A DNA stretch of 64,000 bases from Epiperipatus broadwayi (taxonomy: Eukaryota > Onychophora > Udeonychophora > Euonychophora > Peripatidae), in NCBI GenBank assembly GCA_028023455.1, contig JAQFVV010012396.1:23186750-23250749 (forward strand), read 5' to 3'. The notes beneath the pieces were generated by a model. The model saw nothing but the letters and a program-made list of their open reading frames with translations, ran no database searches and was not told the DNA's origin. Shown one piece after another: positions 50,401 through 61,906 of the stretch (the first letter of the stretch is position 1; every line of letters begins with the position of its first letter). The position numbers were made by a program, and so were the translations under genes.

Positions 50401-50607
50401 GCCCACTGAAGATGATGAGGTATCCTTGGAATATCTGGAAAAAAAACTTGAATATATACATATATAGCTGTGTTAATTTGCAATCCATTATAGATTTTTT
50501 GTTTCTAGCAGCTCTAGTATTTGTGTTTATATTATGTTAATCCATTTGTTATAATTGATATATTTTTGCTATTAAATTAATGCCTCTGACATTCAGCACT
50601 GCTATTT
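47500..50607 (-). pseudogene. LINE ORF2 of copy B: endonuclease + RT
   Basis: It starts with KIKIAVLNVRGINLI (copy A: KIKITVFNVRGINLI). It shares FSTFKIIYFDSHL with copy A (FSIFKIIYIDSNL), and SIIAHIIFTINSLL with SVISHIILTINSLL. The GDFN block is altered to NNF (copy A keeps GDFN), so the endonuclease is damaged. The RT keeps IAYMDDIRVF. Frames are broken throughout; the longest surviving one is 205 codons (49871-50488). The C-terminal CCHC of copy A could not be located here. Confidence 0.75.
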
Positions 50608-50639
50608 TAATTTTTCCTTAACTGTGTAGTGGGCATTAG

Positions 50640-53280
50640 TGGGTATTTTTTATTGTGGTTACTTTGGAGTTTTACATTGTATATTTTTAGTGACTTGTTT
50701 TATTTCTGTTTTTTTGTCTGTTTTGCTTGGTTTTGTATCATTCTTCTGGCTGGTTTTTATGTTGAGTGTTTTCCGGTTTTCCTTCATTTTGTGATGTCAT
50801 AGTTATTAAATTATTTTCTAATAAATTTGTTATAATTTCCATTTAACTTGATTTTTCATTTATATTATCAATTATTGGTGAATCAGGCTTATCATCATTC
50901 ATCTTTACTTTTTTTTAGTGTTTTTTGATAGGTCTCCCAGGCCTTCTCTTACTTTCTGGTTGGATTGGATTTGTTAATTGCATTATTGTGCTAGGACTGT
51001 TTGACGGCAGCATTCCATCCAAAATTTCTATGACTGTCTTACTGATAATAATATGATGTGTCCTTATATCTGCTCCACAGTCAAATTCTGTCATATATAC
51101 ACTTTTTTAATTGTTGAATTATTTTTTGTTTGTCCTCTGTTTTTTTCTTTCATCATATAACAGTGTTTTGGGATTTTGTTGTCTTTTCAGTGAACAAATC
51201 TATTAGGTCTAAACTTGATGTCTCTGCTTTTTTATTATTATTTTTTTGTATTATTTATGCACTGCTACCATTAGTGATGCTTACCTTTTCATTGGTTTGT
51301 TGTCAATGTTGGAATTTTGTTGCTTATGTATGCCAGTTTGGACATTATGCAGTAACATGTTGCTTTTGCTTGCATGAGTAACACTATGGTTTTAGATCTC
51401 TGATATACAGATTGAGAATGACTCCCTGATTTAGGATTTGTTTTGGTATAAAATTTGGATGTAGTTGCATTCTGAACTCATAGGTGTTGCTTGTGATTGG
51501 TTACAGGTGTGTCTTTTCAGCATACCTTTTTAAACATAACCTCGCCAAACAGTTCCATCATCCTTTGGAAATCTCGTGCTGTGTATACCAAATAAAGGTT
51601 ATTAATTATTTGTCTAATGGTATTGTAGTAGTTCTGGTCTGTGATGATCAGTGCCGAGGTACCCAATAATCTGACTTATTTTCAAAATCTCTTTCTTTGT
51701 GTGTTGTCATAAAATTCCAGTATTAGGTGATTATCAATGGGGTGTTCTATAATTTGTTGTATGGTGTCCCAGAATCTATTTGCTGTTATCACCTTATACA
51801 TCAAATCTTTTGGAAATTTCTATAACTAGTTGCAGTTTGTCAAAACCAACACCCTGGACTTGGGGGGGAAATCTCTTAAATATTTCAAAGAGATGTTTTA
51901 GTATTGATTTATTGAACAATTCAGTTGTGCACTCAATTATTACTCATTCCAAACAGTTGCTGATGGATTTTGACTTTTCTTAGTTTTCAATTTCTAAATT
52001 ACTTATGTCACTATTGGTTGGTTTCCCATATCTGACAATGCTCTTTTGAAAGGTGGTTGCATTGTTGTTTTTTTTTTTTTTGTTTCTTTGGTGATATATA
52101 AATGAAATTGGCTTTTAGTATTTTTATTTGAATAAATGAATTTATTTTCCTTCTTTCCTTCCTCTGACAATGTCTGCAAATGTTGCCTTGTTTTGTTCCT
52201 TTTTTTATGGAGTTTGTTGATGTTTTTGTCATTATTAATAAGATCATGTGATCTTTGAGTTTCCATGTTGGTCTTTTAATTTGTTGATGTCACTTTTCAA
52301 TTTGAAATTATCAATTAAATTTTGCTTACTTTCTCTATTAGTCGATTTAAATTAGTATTAATGTTTTTGATGTTAAATATATTTTTCACATTGTTTTTAA
52401 TGGTATTTATTAGCTTTTTAATGGCTTGAATATGGAGCATATTTATGGAATCTGGGCTGTTGAAGATTCAAGCACCCTCTGGTTTCTAATATTTATATGC
52501 TCCAGCTGTATGCCTGCTTCTCATCTAGTTAAATTTGATCTTTATCATTTGTAAGTTTTTCTCTTTCACTAACAACCATTTCATGATTTACTTGAAGATA
52601 AGTTATTTTCAAGAAGGCCTCAATAAATTCAGGGTAAAATATACATTCAGGCTAAGTAAAAACAGTTTTATGACAATATCTTTATTTGTGGCATAATAAG
52701 GCAATTTTCATGTCAACGTTTTTGTCTAAAAGGTCTGCTTATAGTATATTTAACATTATAGGTAACAATGAGGCAAGGTATCTAAAAAATCTTTTGACAA
52801 CTCATTTCAAGTTCTTTGATCTTTACCTTTCCGATTAATTAAGATTTCACTAAAATTATTTGTATTAATCAAATTAAATTTTGACTCATGATTTGTTATC
52901 ATGTTGACAAGGACTATATTATAAAAGAAAGTATGAAAATAGTTGATAAAATTGCAACCATATTATTATATTATATGTAGTGAGCATCTTTTTTAAGCAC
53001 AATATTTCACAATCCCATTTTATGTCAGCATTGAACTCATTCTCATATTTATGGAATTATGATGCCCATTCTTTTGTCATTTTATTACTTCCCTATTCTG
53101 TTTTTCTTGGTCTTTCTCATTTGTTATTTCTGACTGTTTTACATACTCTTCCTTATTGTCTTCTGAAATAATGTCACCTTTTATGACTTCAATACTATTA
53201 CTTTTATCCTCATTATTGTTGCCATCTTTTCCCCATATCTGCTGTTTTTTTTTAATATACTGTTTAAACTTTTGAATCAT
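50640..53280 (-). pseudogene. LINE ORF1 of copy B, with zinc-knuckle remnant
   Basis: The distal part (53280-53077) encodes a Lys/Glu/Asn-rich segment likely to be coiled-coil or disordered, as at the N-terminus of many LINE ORF1 proteins. A second fragment (52266-52003) is Lys-rich and ends PPFKRALSDMGNQPIVT. At 51383-51342 the residues C-x2-C-x4-H-x4-C form a CCHC knuckle, with a TAA now inside it. Such proteins bind the element's RNA. Identification rests on position, charge and the knuckle; frames between these blocks are broken. Confidence 0.55.
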
Positions 53281-56154
53281 TCTACATTAATGTTCTTTAA
53301 ACATTACTTCTAAATCCTGTTTCTGTGCTTGGTGAAACTCTATAAACATATTCACAAAATGTGCATCTGTTCACATGTTAAACTATGACTTTGCTTCTTG
53401 GTTTTCACATAATCTATTTTACAAGACAGTTTCAAATATGCTTTTACTTTCTGCTTTTATAACAAGCTTTCTTACTGGTGCTTAAATTATTCTTTAACTA
53501 ACTATTGGTATTTACATAAATGGTTTTATCTAACAAACTTACTTAGTATTTAAATTAATTATTTTAATCACAAATTACACTCAGCATTTAAATTAATGGT
53601 TTTTAATCATGAACCCTATGTCAAGCATATATCCATTTCCATATATATTGCTACACTAGCAATAACTAATTCATTTGCTATTTATTTTTGATTAAAACTT
53701 ACCAGCCATCTTACTACCTAACACATATTCTGCCAATGGATTTTAATCTCAAGAAGTATTGAGCTTGTAATTATGTGAACTTATATAGTAAATAAAAAAA
53801 TAAGTCATAATTTTATGCATTTATTAATATAGCTTGCTAAAGCTATTAGCACTCTCATTATTTTAATGAATTTATATGGATAGACCATCTAACTCAATCA
53901 TCTTGGGGCCTTTTATTGGCTCTACTATTTAAATAAATATAATATATACCAGATTGTCTACACTCAATAACCTATAATAGAGAGTGCCACTAGAACTCTA
54001 GCCTCGAATATTTATAATATTCTGATGTGAATATTAACTACCAGTGCTTACCAAAGCTGCCACATCAAATATATATAACTATTAATTATGGTAGATCAGG
54101 GAAAGTGGAGATTCTTGATAAAGTAAATAATTGGCAGGAAGAGAACAGTAAACAGCACACTAGAAAAATCTAACAATTAACAACAATATTAATTAACAAT
54201 TAAATAAAAAGCTTTTATTAATGGTAAGGTTTAAACACTGGAGAAATAATAAGCATATGGTTTAAATGATTATTAATATATTTAATGTAAATACACAATA
54301 TAATTAACATATGATAGTTTATTACATTATTTTTTCCCCTCAATGTTAACATTAGTCCCCTTTATAACAATTAAATTTTGCAGAAACTGAATTGATGTGC
54401 ACACATATATATTTTCTATATTATTAATCCATAGTCAAATATTGGGAGCCTCACAGGATCTGACACTACTGAACAAAGCTCATGTGCAATGCACTAAATT
54501 CTAACTATAAAAAGAAATATATAATATCAATAATCAATAAGCCCATAAATAGCTCATGTTAAATGAAGAGCAAAAATATATATGAATGCATGGGAACAAA
54601 ATAAACATTTTAGCCAGTATGAAAATCAATAATCAATAAGGACTGCAAATTTAAAGAGGTAATTAAATCATGGGATAAAGCACACAAAATAACCAATATA
54701 AATGAACATGGGTAGAATATTCACTGTCCCAGTACAGAGTGAAATATCTAAATTCAAGTATATCTACAACAGCAATCACAAAAATAAATCAAAGAGCCAA
54801 ACATAAAAATAGAAATTTATGTGGTATTTAACAGATCATTTTATATATGAACACACACACATAAGTGTAAATATCTCTTATTTTTAGATGCATATGACAT
54901 AAATATAAAAAATCTGCCAATAATTTAAACAGTATAACACTTTATATAAAAAGTTTTATATGCACATTTATAAGTCAAGTAATGACAATTTTCAAATCTT
55001 TGTGCCATTATTAACTATATACAACTAGATACCATATAAAACAAATCAACCTAGATTTGTAACTTACTATTTCTTTTTTTAAATTTTTATTAATATAATC
55101 AATATTGTCTAAAACCATCATGAAAATTGAGAGGGAAAACTTGCTTTAAGTTTCTTTGAAGTAACTTTTTTTAAAAAAAAAACTTTCTAGGGGAAAAAAA
55201 AGTAGCATTTAGAAAACTATTGTGGGCTATTAAAATTAACTATCAACTTCCAATAACAAAAAAGGTTTTAAATAAAACATTACTAATAATAATATTAAAA
55301 CAATTATACTATGTGAAATATATAAAATAAATAAAAGGAGACATATAAAAATATACCCCCTCTTATGTTACTGGCTTATTGGTAATATCTTAACAATAAT
55401 TCAGGTATAAGTTTTACCTTCAGTCCTGAAAGAAGTTGTAAAGCTATTACTTTCAGGAAGGATTATATATAAATGGGTATATTGGCTTGACATGATGATA
55501 TTTGTTCTTTTGTATTTTTTCTTGTTTTATTGATGAGTATTGAAAGTTTCATGGAGCTATTTCATCAGCAAAGAGAAATGCATTGCTTCAATGGTCTCTA
55601 AGATGTCAGTAGTTGGCTGTTTAATTTGTTGGTTAGTTGGCACACAAGATGAATATGCAATTATCAGAGGTTTATGCTGGAGAGTTGAGTTCATTCTGGT
55701 GCTTTAGTAACACATAGCACAAAAAAGATCACTGGTATGGGTGCTGATCTCATCATCTATTCAGATACATGAAAATACATTGGAATCATTGTTGAAAAAA
55801 CTGTAAAAAATCAAGTGCCACATAAAAAACAGAAGCATGAGTATGTAGAATAAGAAGATTCTATAGTCTCAGCATTAAGTATGCAGAATAACCAGAATCA
55901 ACAGAATAAAATATAATTTTAACTGATGTTTTTATAGACTTTCATTAACTGTATTTCTCACTCAAGAATTTCAGAAATTTTTACTAATCGGTAAGCTCAT
56001 TGGTTGCATATTTAAGCCAGTAATTTTAATTAAGGTATTCACCAAATTTATAATTATGTCATTCTGAAAATTTAAAGTTAACAACATAAAATCATAAGAA
56101 TATTTAATGAGAAAAAAACACAGATTTTGTTAGAAGTTTGATTAATATCACAGA
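53281..56154. other. AT-rich DNA, nothing recognised
   Basis: About 2.9 kb with no supported frame, no long palindrome and no clear match elsewhere in the window. Confidence 0.45.
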
Positions 56155-56405
56155 TGCATTAACAATTGATAAAGTTTTTTTAAGGTTAAGCATTGTTCCT
56201 AAACTATATAAAAATCATTTTCATATTAATAATAAATTTGGTTATAAATTTTACCTTTAAAAAATAAACTTTTTTTACAAATGAATAAACCAAGCCAACA
56301 TTATAAACATATATATATATATTAATGTGTTCACAATTCATATTTAATAAAAACAAAACTTAAAAATATGCCAACATACAAGTTTGCACTTAAAATATAT
56401 ATTGA
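56155..56405 (+). repeat. Dispersed repeat R2, copy without expansion
   Basis: Collinear with 46225-46580. The site that is a 114 bp (TA)n there is CATATATATATATATTAATG here. Confidence 0.7.
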
Positions 56406-56748
56406 GATATTCCACCTCAATTATATACTGAAGAATTATAATGATATGTGTGAGAGACTGTGGTTTTTTCAAACTGATGAGTGCTTGTTTAGTACAAAAT
56501 GTGCATCATGAGGATGATACAGTTTTTTCACATATCTGTGGCCATATTTTATGATTGTATTCTTCCCCAAGGTATTAAAAGTGAATAGAAATCACTACCT
56601 ACCTGGCATCAGAGTGGTATAATGAAAATTACACTACAGACATATTAATCATTAAATAAATAAATGTGTTCACTAAATTTGTAAGTGAATTAGTTTTACT
56701 TTTGAATTTTAAATTCCTTACTGATAAAGGTAAAAATACGTAGTTTCA
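56406..56748. other. AT-rich DNA, nothing recognised
   Basis: No frame or repeat was recognised. Confidence 0.5.
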
Positions 56749-56848
56749 GTGTAGGGTGAGCTTGTGGTTAAGACCTGTAGAGGTCCCTACTATTGCATTT
56801 TTACATGCATATTCTTGAGGTTACAGCCTTAGTAAATATTACTTACAT
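56749..56848. mobile_element. One end of the 41977-type MITE
   Basis: AGCTTGTGGTTAAGACCTG, TAGAGGTCCCTA.TATTGC and CTTAGTAAATATTACTTACA match the inverted end of the MITE at 41977-42253. The other end is absent. Confidence 0.75.
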
Positions 56849-57366
56849 AATTAACGTGTGTTTAAATAAATTTATAATTAAAAGTGTAGTATATAAAAAT
56901 AATAAAGCATAAATGTGTTGTGATGCTGATAAAAGTATATATGCTTATTTAGATTTACTGAAAAGTCTTAAATATTAAAACTTATTTTGTTTCAATCACA
57001 ATATTTTTTTAAAAAACAAGTATTTGTTTAGAGCATATTTTTTATGTTACGTAATGTTTTAGATCAAGTAATTATTTATGATGTTGATATCAGACATTCT
57101 TCAAGAGTGCTAAACAGTAAGAACATATCTAACATTAAAATGTTTTGAAGACTCTAAAGATGTCACAGAATTAACAATTCATTTTTTAATAAACTTAAAT
57201 TAACACCCTTTCGATATCTGATTTTTTTCTGATTTTGTCAAGAAAATGTACAGCATTTTTGATAACTATGGCATTTTTAAATAATATGTTTATATATTGA
57301 TAACTATAAATGAAATGGTATCTGGGAACAATCATGCATAACATATACAAAAATTTATTATATATA

Positions 57367-57369
<3 letters not shown>
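56849..57369. other. AT-rich DNA, nothing recognised
   Basis: No frame or repeat was recognised. Confidence 0.5.

Positions 57370-57427
<58 letters not shown>
57370..57427. repeat. (TA)n microsatellite
   Basis: TA array directly upstream of the reverse R1 copy. Confidence 0.97.
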
Positions 57428-57428
<1 letters not shown>

Positions 57429-57431
<3 letters not shown>

Positions 57432-58060
57432 AATAGATATATATTGTAATGGGATAAAAGAAGGGATCAATATGGGGCAATGGAGAATCATCACCAAATC
57501 TGTATAAAAACTAATAAAATTAAATATAAATGGAATGATCACAATCAACAATGATTGGCATGAGACTAAATCATCAAATATCAAGGAAATGAGCTTGAAA
57601 AATCAGCAAAGAATAAAATTAGCTACAAGTTCACCCAGTATTAAACAAAAATGATAATCATTAATCATCAGCATTATAAAACTAACAAATATCAAAAACA
57701 GTCAAGATTGAGTCCACAAGGAATAACAGAGGTGCATTATACAAAGGCTACATATCTAGCCACTGCCAAACTTGGGGAAGATTATATAAACAATAATTTG
57801 GATGTACTGACTTAAGAATACACCATAATATAAAAATAAAAATAATGCTGAGATATTGAAACATGCTGATCATCTTCAATGTTCTGGATATGTAGTACCA
57901 CTAAGGACCATTAAGGTACTGGCCAACTATAAACTTAATTTCTATTAAAATAATATAGTGTAGTACATGGATTTTAAAGAATATACTCTTTATGGCATCC
58001 AGAATTATATTTAGGATGTCCAAAACACTAACATAAATCCAAATCTCTATAAGTAACTAT
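57429..58060 (-). repeat. Dispersed repeat R1, reverse copy 2
   Basis: Begins TGTAATGGGAT and parallels 3945-4730 to the end (TACTGGCCAACTATAAACTT, AAGAATATACTCTTTATGGC). As at 3938, the GTAATGGGAT start follows TA-rich DNA. Confidence 0.5.
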
Positions 58061-58349
58061 TCTGTTTTAATCTAGTGCTGGAAGCAAGAACCCTATAAAC
58101 TATTATTGCCAGCAAGAGATATATAAATAAATGTAATAGATTATGCTAAATAATTTTAAGTAAATTATAGGCTTTATAATTCAATAGCTTTACTGGCATA
58201 ATTTTAAAATCTCCAATCTCTAAGATATATTGAAATCAAGACACACATGGCCTGTTCATGTAACAGATAGCTGTAGGAATAAGCCATTAAGAATACAAAA
58301 TATTTTTAAGCAATTATTTAATAACTTATTATTAGTAAATAAAAAAGTG

Positions 58350-58458
58350 TCTTGCGTTGTTAGCCGAGAGGTATCGCAGCCACCATGCAAGCAAGTAGTT
58401 GGTTGCAGACGGTTGTGGGTTCACATCCCGGCAGATGCTATGACATATGAAAAAAAAA
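58350..58458 (+). mobile_element. tRNA-derived SINE, copy 3
   Basis: Nearly identical to copy 1: GCGTTGTTAGCCGAGAGG, GCAAGCAAGTAGTTGGTTGC, GGTTGTGGGTTCACATCCCG, then TATGACATATG and an A-run. A possible 9 bp target duplication, AAAAAAGTG, is at 58341-58349 and 58453-58461. One base is missing in the D-loop region relative to copy 1. An 81-codon frame at 58230-58475 merely reads through it. Confidence 0.8.
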
Positions 58459-58461
58459 GTG

Positions 58462-60364
58462 GTGTGATAATATGAAATTTTACATTCATTTTATCATAAA
58501 TATATATAATTTCAAAAAATATATATATTAACCAGTTGATTTTAAATCATTAATTAACTTTTAATTCACTTAAGTTATTTCTTTAAATAACCAAAATTTG
58601 GAAAGGCAACATTGTTAAAATCAGAGATAGCAATCTTTAAATTAACTTAACTAATCCATTGTTCAGTTTTGGAGAGAAAATAAATTAGAAAAAAGAAAAA
58701 CATGTTTTAAAATAAAATTTAAAATTTAACAAAATTAAATTTTCCAAAAAAAAATCTTTCATAACTTTGAAGAAAAAAAATAATGGATTAAAAAAAACAT
58801 GTTTTACAAGCAAATATTAAGTTACTGAAATTATTCTAAGTGATCAATTCTTGCTTTAATAGTTATTACCTTAAAAGTTCTTTATAACCCTAAATCATAA
58901 TTGAATATGAATACATTTAATCATGGTTTTATTTTTATTTGGAGTCTTTTTTTTTTCCACTCACAACTTTCAGTTTGTTCAGATAAGTTTTTCTATTGAA
59001 GGTTTCTACACAATGTACATGATTAATTTGGCCTATTTTTGGATGCAGCATTTCCAGGTTAATAAACATCAAATAATTTATTCATTTTTTTCTGATAAAA
59101 TTTTGCCAGAGAAGCTAAACACAGAAACTGTGCTCTTGGTTGAAAACAACATTGCAGATTACTCTAGTGGCATTTTCTCTCCACTATATTTTATTTCAGT
59201 GAAACAATTTACAAGGAGGAGGATGGTATTTGTTTTTAGTTAACTCAGCATATGGTTTTATTGCAAAAAACATTTTCATAACTAAACTTATATTATGCTA
59301 ATAGCTCAGTTAAAACTTCAACAGTTTAAAGAAGACTTCAGTTATTTCTTCTTTAGCAGATGTATTTTCTTCTATTGTCTTTTCCAGTAGCTGGATCATG
59401 AGTTTTTCTTTGACTATGCTCTTCAACAGCTGGTTTATGACTCACCTCTTTTTACCAGATACTTAGGCCTTCTTCCTTATTTACATCTTTTTTATCATTT
59501 TGAAAGAACCCTATTTCAAAACAATAAGAATCTATTTCCAATATGACACAATTAATAATCATCAATTAGGTCAATGTTTACAAATGCAATAGTTCAGTTA
59601 CTTTCTTCCTTCAACATTGATATTGAAAAACAAGTCAAAATTTAAATTAAAATCATAAAATTGTTGACTTTATTTTTTTAATAAAAAATGTGTCTTTCCA
59701 AAAGAAAACAAGATTATCAAATTAACTAGGCTGATTTGATGATCTACCTTTTTGTTTGGAGAGATGTAAAAAGATAAAAAATACTATTAAACATTTATCT
59801 CTTTTATTTTCTTTCAAAAATTAAAATCAAAAGATTCAATGGACTTTTTAAAATCAAATCTGGTAAATAGTTAAAATTACTGAAGACAGAGAACAAAAGA
59901 AATTATTCATTTTGTAATGATCAAATATGTACATTCATGAAAAAAAACATAGAACTTTAGTAAATCATCCCAAGGCCAAACAGAATACAGTGGTGAAACC
60001 ACAGGTCTGATATAACCCTAGTTCCTTTACTATTGCTCAGAGATTTACCACCTTGCAGATGACACATATGAGGCCACAGCAGTATTCTCCTTCATCACAT
60101 GCTGGCAGTAGAACATCAGTAGAGCAAAAGACTGGGAGGAAGTTGACATTCTATCTAGTATAGCTATATAGGTAGCATGTGGCTAGTATATGATTATCAA
60201 ACAATGAAATGATTTTAATAACTAATAATAAATAATTACTAAATGATGGAATGAATATGAGTTGGTGAGCAAGACTAAGACGTGAAGCAAAGTTAAATTT
60301 AAAATTAATTTAAAGTTAAAATATTGAAATAATAAATAAAACAATATTACAATGCTTAGATGTT
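58462..60364. other. AT-rich DNA with one unassigned frame
   Basis: Apart from 58923-59243 I see nothing definite. The stretch 59300-59480 has lower AT bias and, on the - strand, a Lys/Glu-rich broken frame with no motif I can name. Confidence 0.4.
58923..59243 (+). CDS. Unrecognised 106-codon frame
   Basis: The frame starts in a hydrophobic, Phe-rich segment and contains LPEKLNTETVLLVENNIADY and FSPLYFISVK. This vaguely recalls the LLLLDN...FLPP region of Tigger/jerky-type DDE transposases, but the diagnostic DNA.AH motif is absent, so I do not assign it. It is one of the longer frames in a stop-rich window. It could be a transposase scrap or chance. Confidence 0.2.
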   Translation: MVLFLFGVFFFSTHNFQFVQISFSIEGFYTMYMINLAYFWMQHFQVNKHQIIYSFFSDKILPEKLNTETVLLVENNIADYSSGIFSPLYFISVKQFTRRRMVFVFS

Positions 60365-60705
60365 TTGTCTCACACACAGGTGATTAAGGGATGTTTATAT
60401 TAAAGATTGGGTTCACATGCAAGTGATGATTTTAGATATATAATTATTTATGGCTGATTTTTACATAGCTTGGTTTACATATGTAGATGGTAGATAAAAT
60501 CACTCACAGGTGATTATAAATATCTGGTTACAAATTATTAGGTTTCTTACATATATGTATATCACTCGAAGGTGATAATTTAATATTTATGCACTTTCTG
60601 TTTATATATATAGCATTTTAATCACTCACAGGTGATTGCAGTTTTTAGGTTACAAATATTTAATTTATTTAGCTATATATATGTGAATCACTCATAGGTG
60701 ATGAA
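60365..60705. repeat. Cluster of six short ATCAC/GTGAT hairpins
   Basis: Imperfect palindromes of the type ATCACTCACAGGTGAT recur at about 60369, 60409, 60498, 60561, 60619 and 60691, spaced 38-91 bp apart. Stem ATCAC/GTGAT is kept in most copies while the loop varies (TCACAG, TCGAAG, TCATAG), and some copies have compensating changes at the edges. The spacers are AT-rich and unrelated except for scattered TTACATAT-type words. Most copies also contain CAGGTG or a close E-box variant. Confidence 0.6.
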
Positions 60706-61235
60706 ATTATAATACATTTGAATTTACATTTTCATGAGCTTTAATATTATTTTTATAACTAAATGAATTTGCTCATGATTATCTATGCTTAGTTTATGCT
60801 ATATCATAGTTTGTAGATTTGCCTTATAGTGAGTAGAAGTGAATATAACTATTTATAAAGATCATAACAATTTATTAAGCACGAATATTCAATGTATTCT
60901 CTATATAGCTAATATGCCTATCAAATTGGATTCGAATTGAGATCAAAGCTGAAAATAACAATTATAATGGTGGGATGAACTGATTATTGGCAGCCAGACT
61001 TCAGATACTAAGGCATATAGAAAACATACAATTTTGAGTCTCTGCATCTCGTATATGTGCTTTATTCATGAGATTTTTACCAAGTAACGGTTCCCTTTTA
61101 CCGAACTCATTGCTGTGAAAATAAGAGACCTTTAGTCCGGATGATCGAGCAATTTATTTAAGTGGGAATTTTATGCTCTGAGAGAGTCTCATGATCCATT
61201 CCTAAGGATGCAGAATGGGGAAGTGTGAACCCATC
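60706..61235. other. Mixed-composition DNA, nothing assigned
   Basis: From about 60900 the sequence becomes less AT-rich and looks like the body of an inserted element leading to the motif at 61236, but I cannot define ends. Confidence 0.35.
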
Positions 61236-61278
61236 CACCATCTGAAGAAGATAATTGCCGAAACTAAGAGTACTGGTG
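61236..61278 (+). ncRNA. Hammerhead-ribozyme-like motif
   Basis: CACCA (61236-61240), CTGAAGA core (61242-61248; position 7 is free in hammerheads), AGATAATTGC, CGAAAC (61259-61264), a five-base loop TAAGA, GT and then A as cleavage base, and TGGTG (61274-61278), which pairs with CACCA. Helix II does not pair now; two transitions from GGCAATTGCC would explain this. It is probably a degraded copy. Confidence 0.4.
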
Positions 61279-61886
61279 TAGCCCTAACACATATGCCCAG
61301 TAAGGAAAACAGCAACAAGTGAGTATGCCATAGTGTTTCTTAAGAACACATACACACCAATGACAACATTATCATATAATAAAAATTAAAGATGCTAAAT
61401 AATAGTTTCCTTCATGAAACTACCCTGTATCAGTTCATTTTATAGTATTTATAATTATACTATTAAGGAAAGCTTATGAATCCAAGTTATAAAGCTATCT
61501 ATATAGGCTTTTATTTCTCTAAGGAGGATTACAGCATCTTAAGGGAAATTACAATACAGAATTATAGATTTATGCTGCATTTTATCACTTCAACTGAATA
61601 TTGGTTAAATATTATATTTAAAAGCAAATCTGTCTTAGAATAACTGTAAGCTTGTAATTATATCTTAATTAAAATATTTTATTCATTTCGAAACAGTTTT
61701 AGTTTGTGCGTCAATATACACGAAATTACATATATATGCGTGAGAATCTAATTACCTCTCACTAATGATTTAATTACAAACAAAACTCAGTTTTGAATAC
61801 ATATAGCATAAACAATAACATAACTGAAAATAATAAGATTTGGTATAGATTTAATTAAAAGAAATGTAAGATTTAAAATAAGAGAA

Positions 61887-61906
61887 GATTTCACATATGT
61901 GAAATC
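61887..61906. repeat. Perfect 20 bp palindrome
   Basis: GATTTCACATATGTGAAATC reads the same on both strands. Confidence 0.9.

Larger units (their letters stand above)
47500..53280 (-). mobile_element. LINE copy B (non-LTR retrotransposon), decayed
   Basis: A longer but more decayed copy of the family at 36.2-39.2 kb, in reverse. Order on the - strand: charged N-terminal ORF1 fragments (53280-52003), a CCHC knuckle (51383-51342), endonuclease from about 50607, and the YMDD box at 48649-48638. The distance from endonuclease start to YMDD (about 1.97 kb) matches copy A (about 2.0 kb). Confidence 0.8.

Noticed and set aside
51130-51983. Several + strand frames (51130-51381, 51484-51669, 51780-51983)
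   Set aside because: They are antisense to the ORF1 region of LINE copy B, where the - strand shows the zinc knuckle.
58230-58475. 81-codon frame with a Cys-rich middle
   Set aside because: The Cys/Val-rich part is a read-through of SINE copy 3.
58923-59243. Tigger/jerky-type transposase
   Set aside because: Only a loose resemblance (LLVEN..); the diagnostic DNA.AH and FLPP.TS motifs are missing. It is kept only as an unassigned frame.
60365-60705. CRISPR-like array
   Set aside because: The repeats are only about 16 bp, unevenly spaced and imperfect, in eukaryotic DNA with no cas genes.
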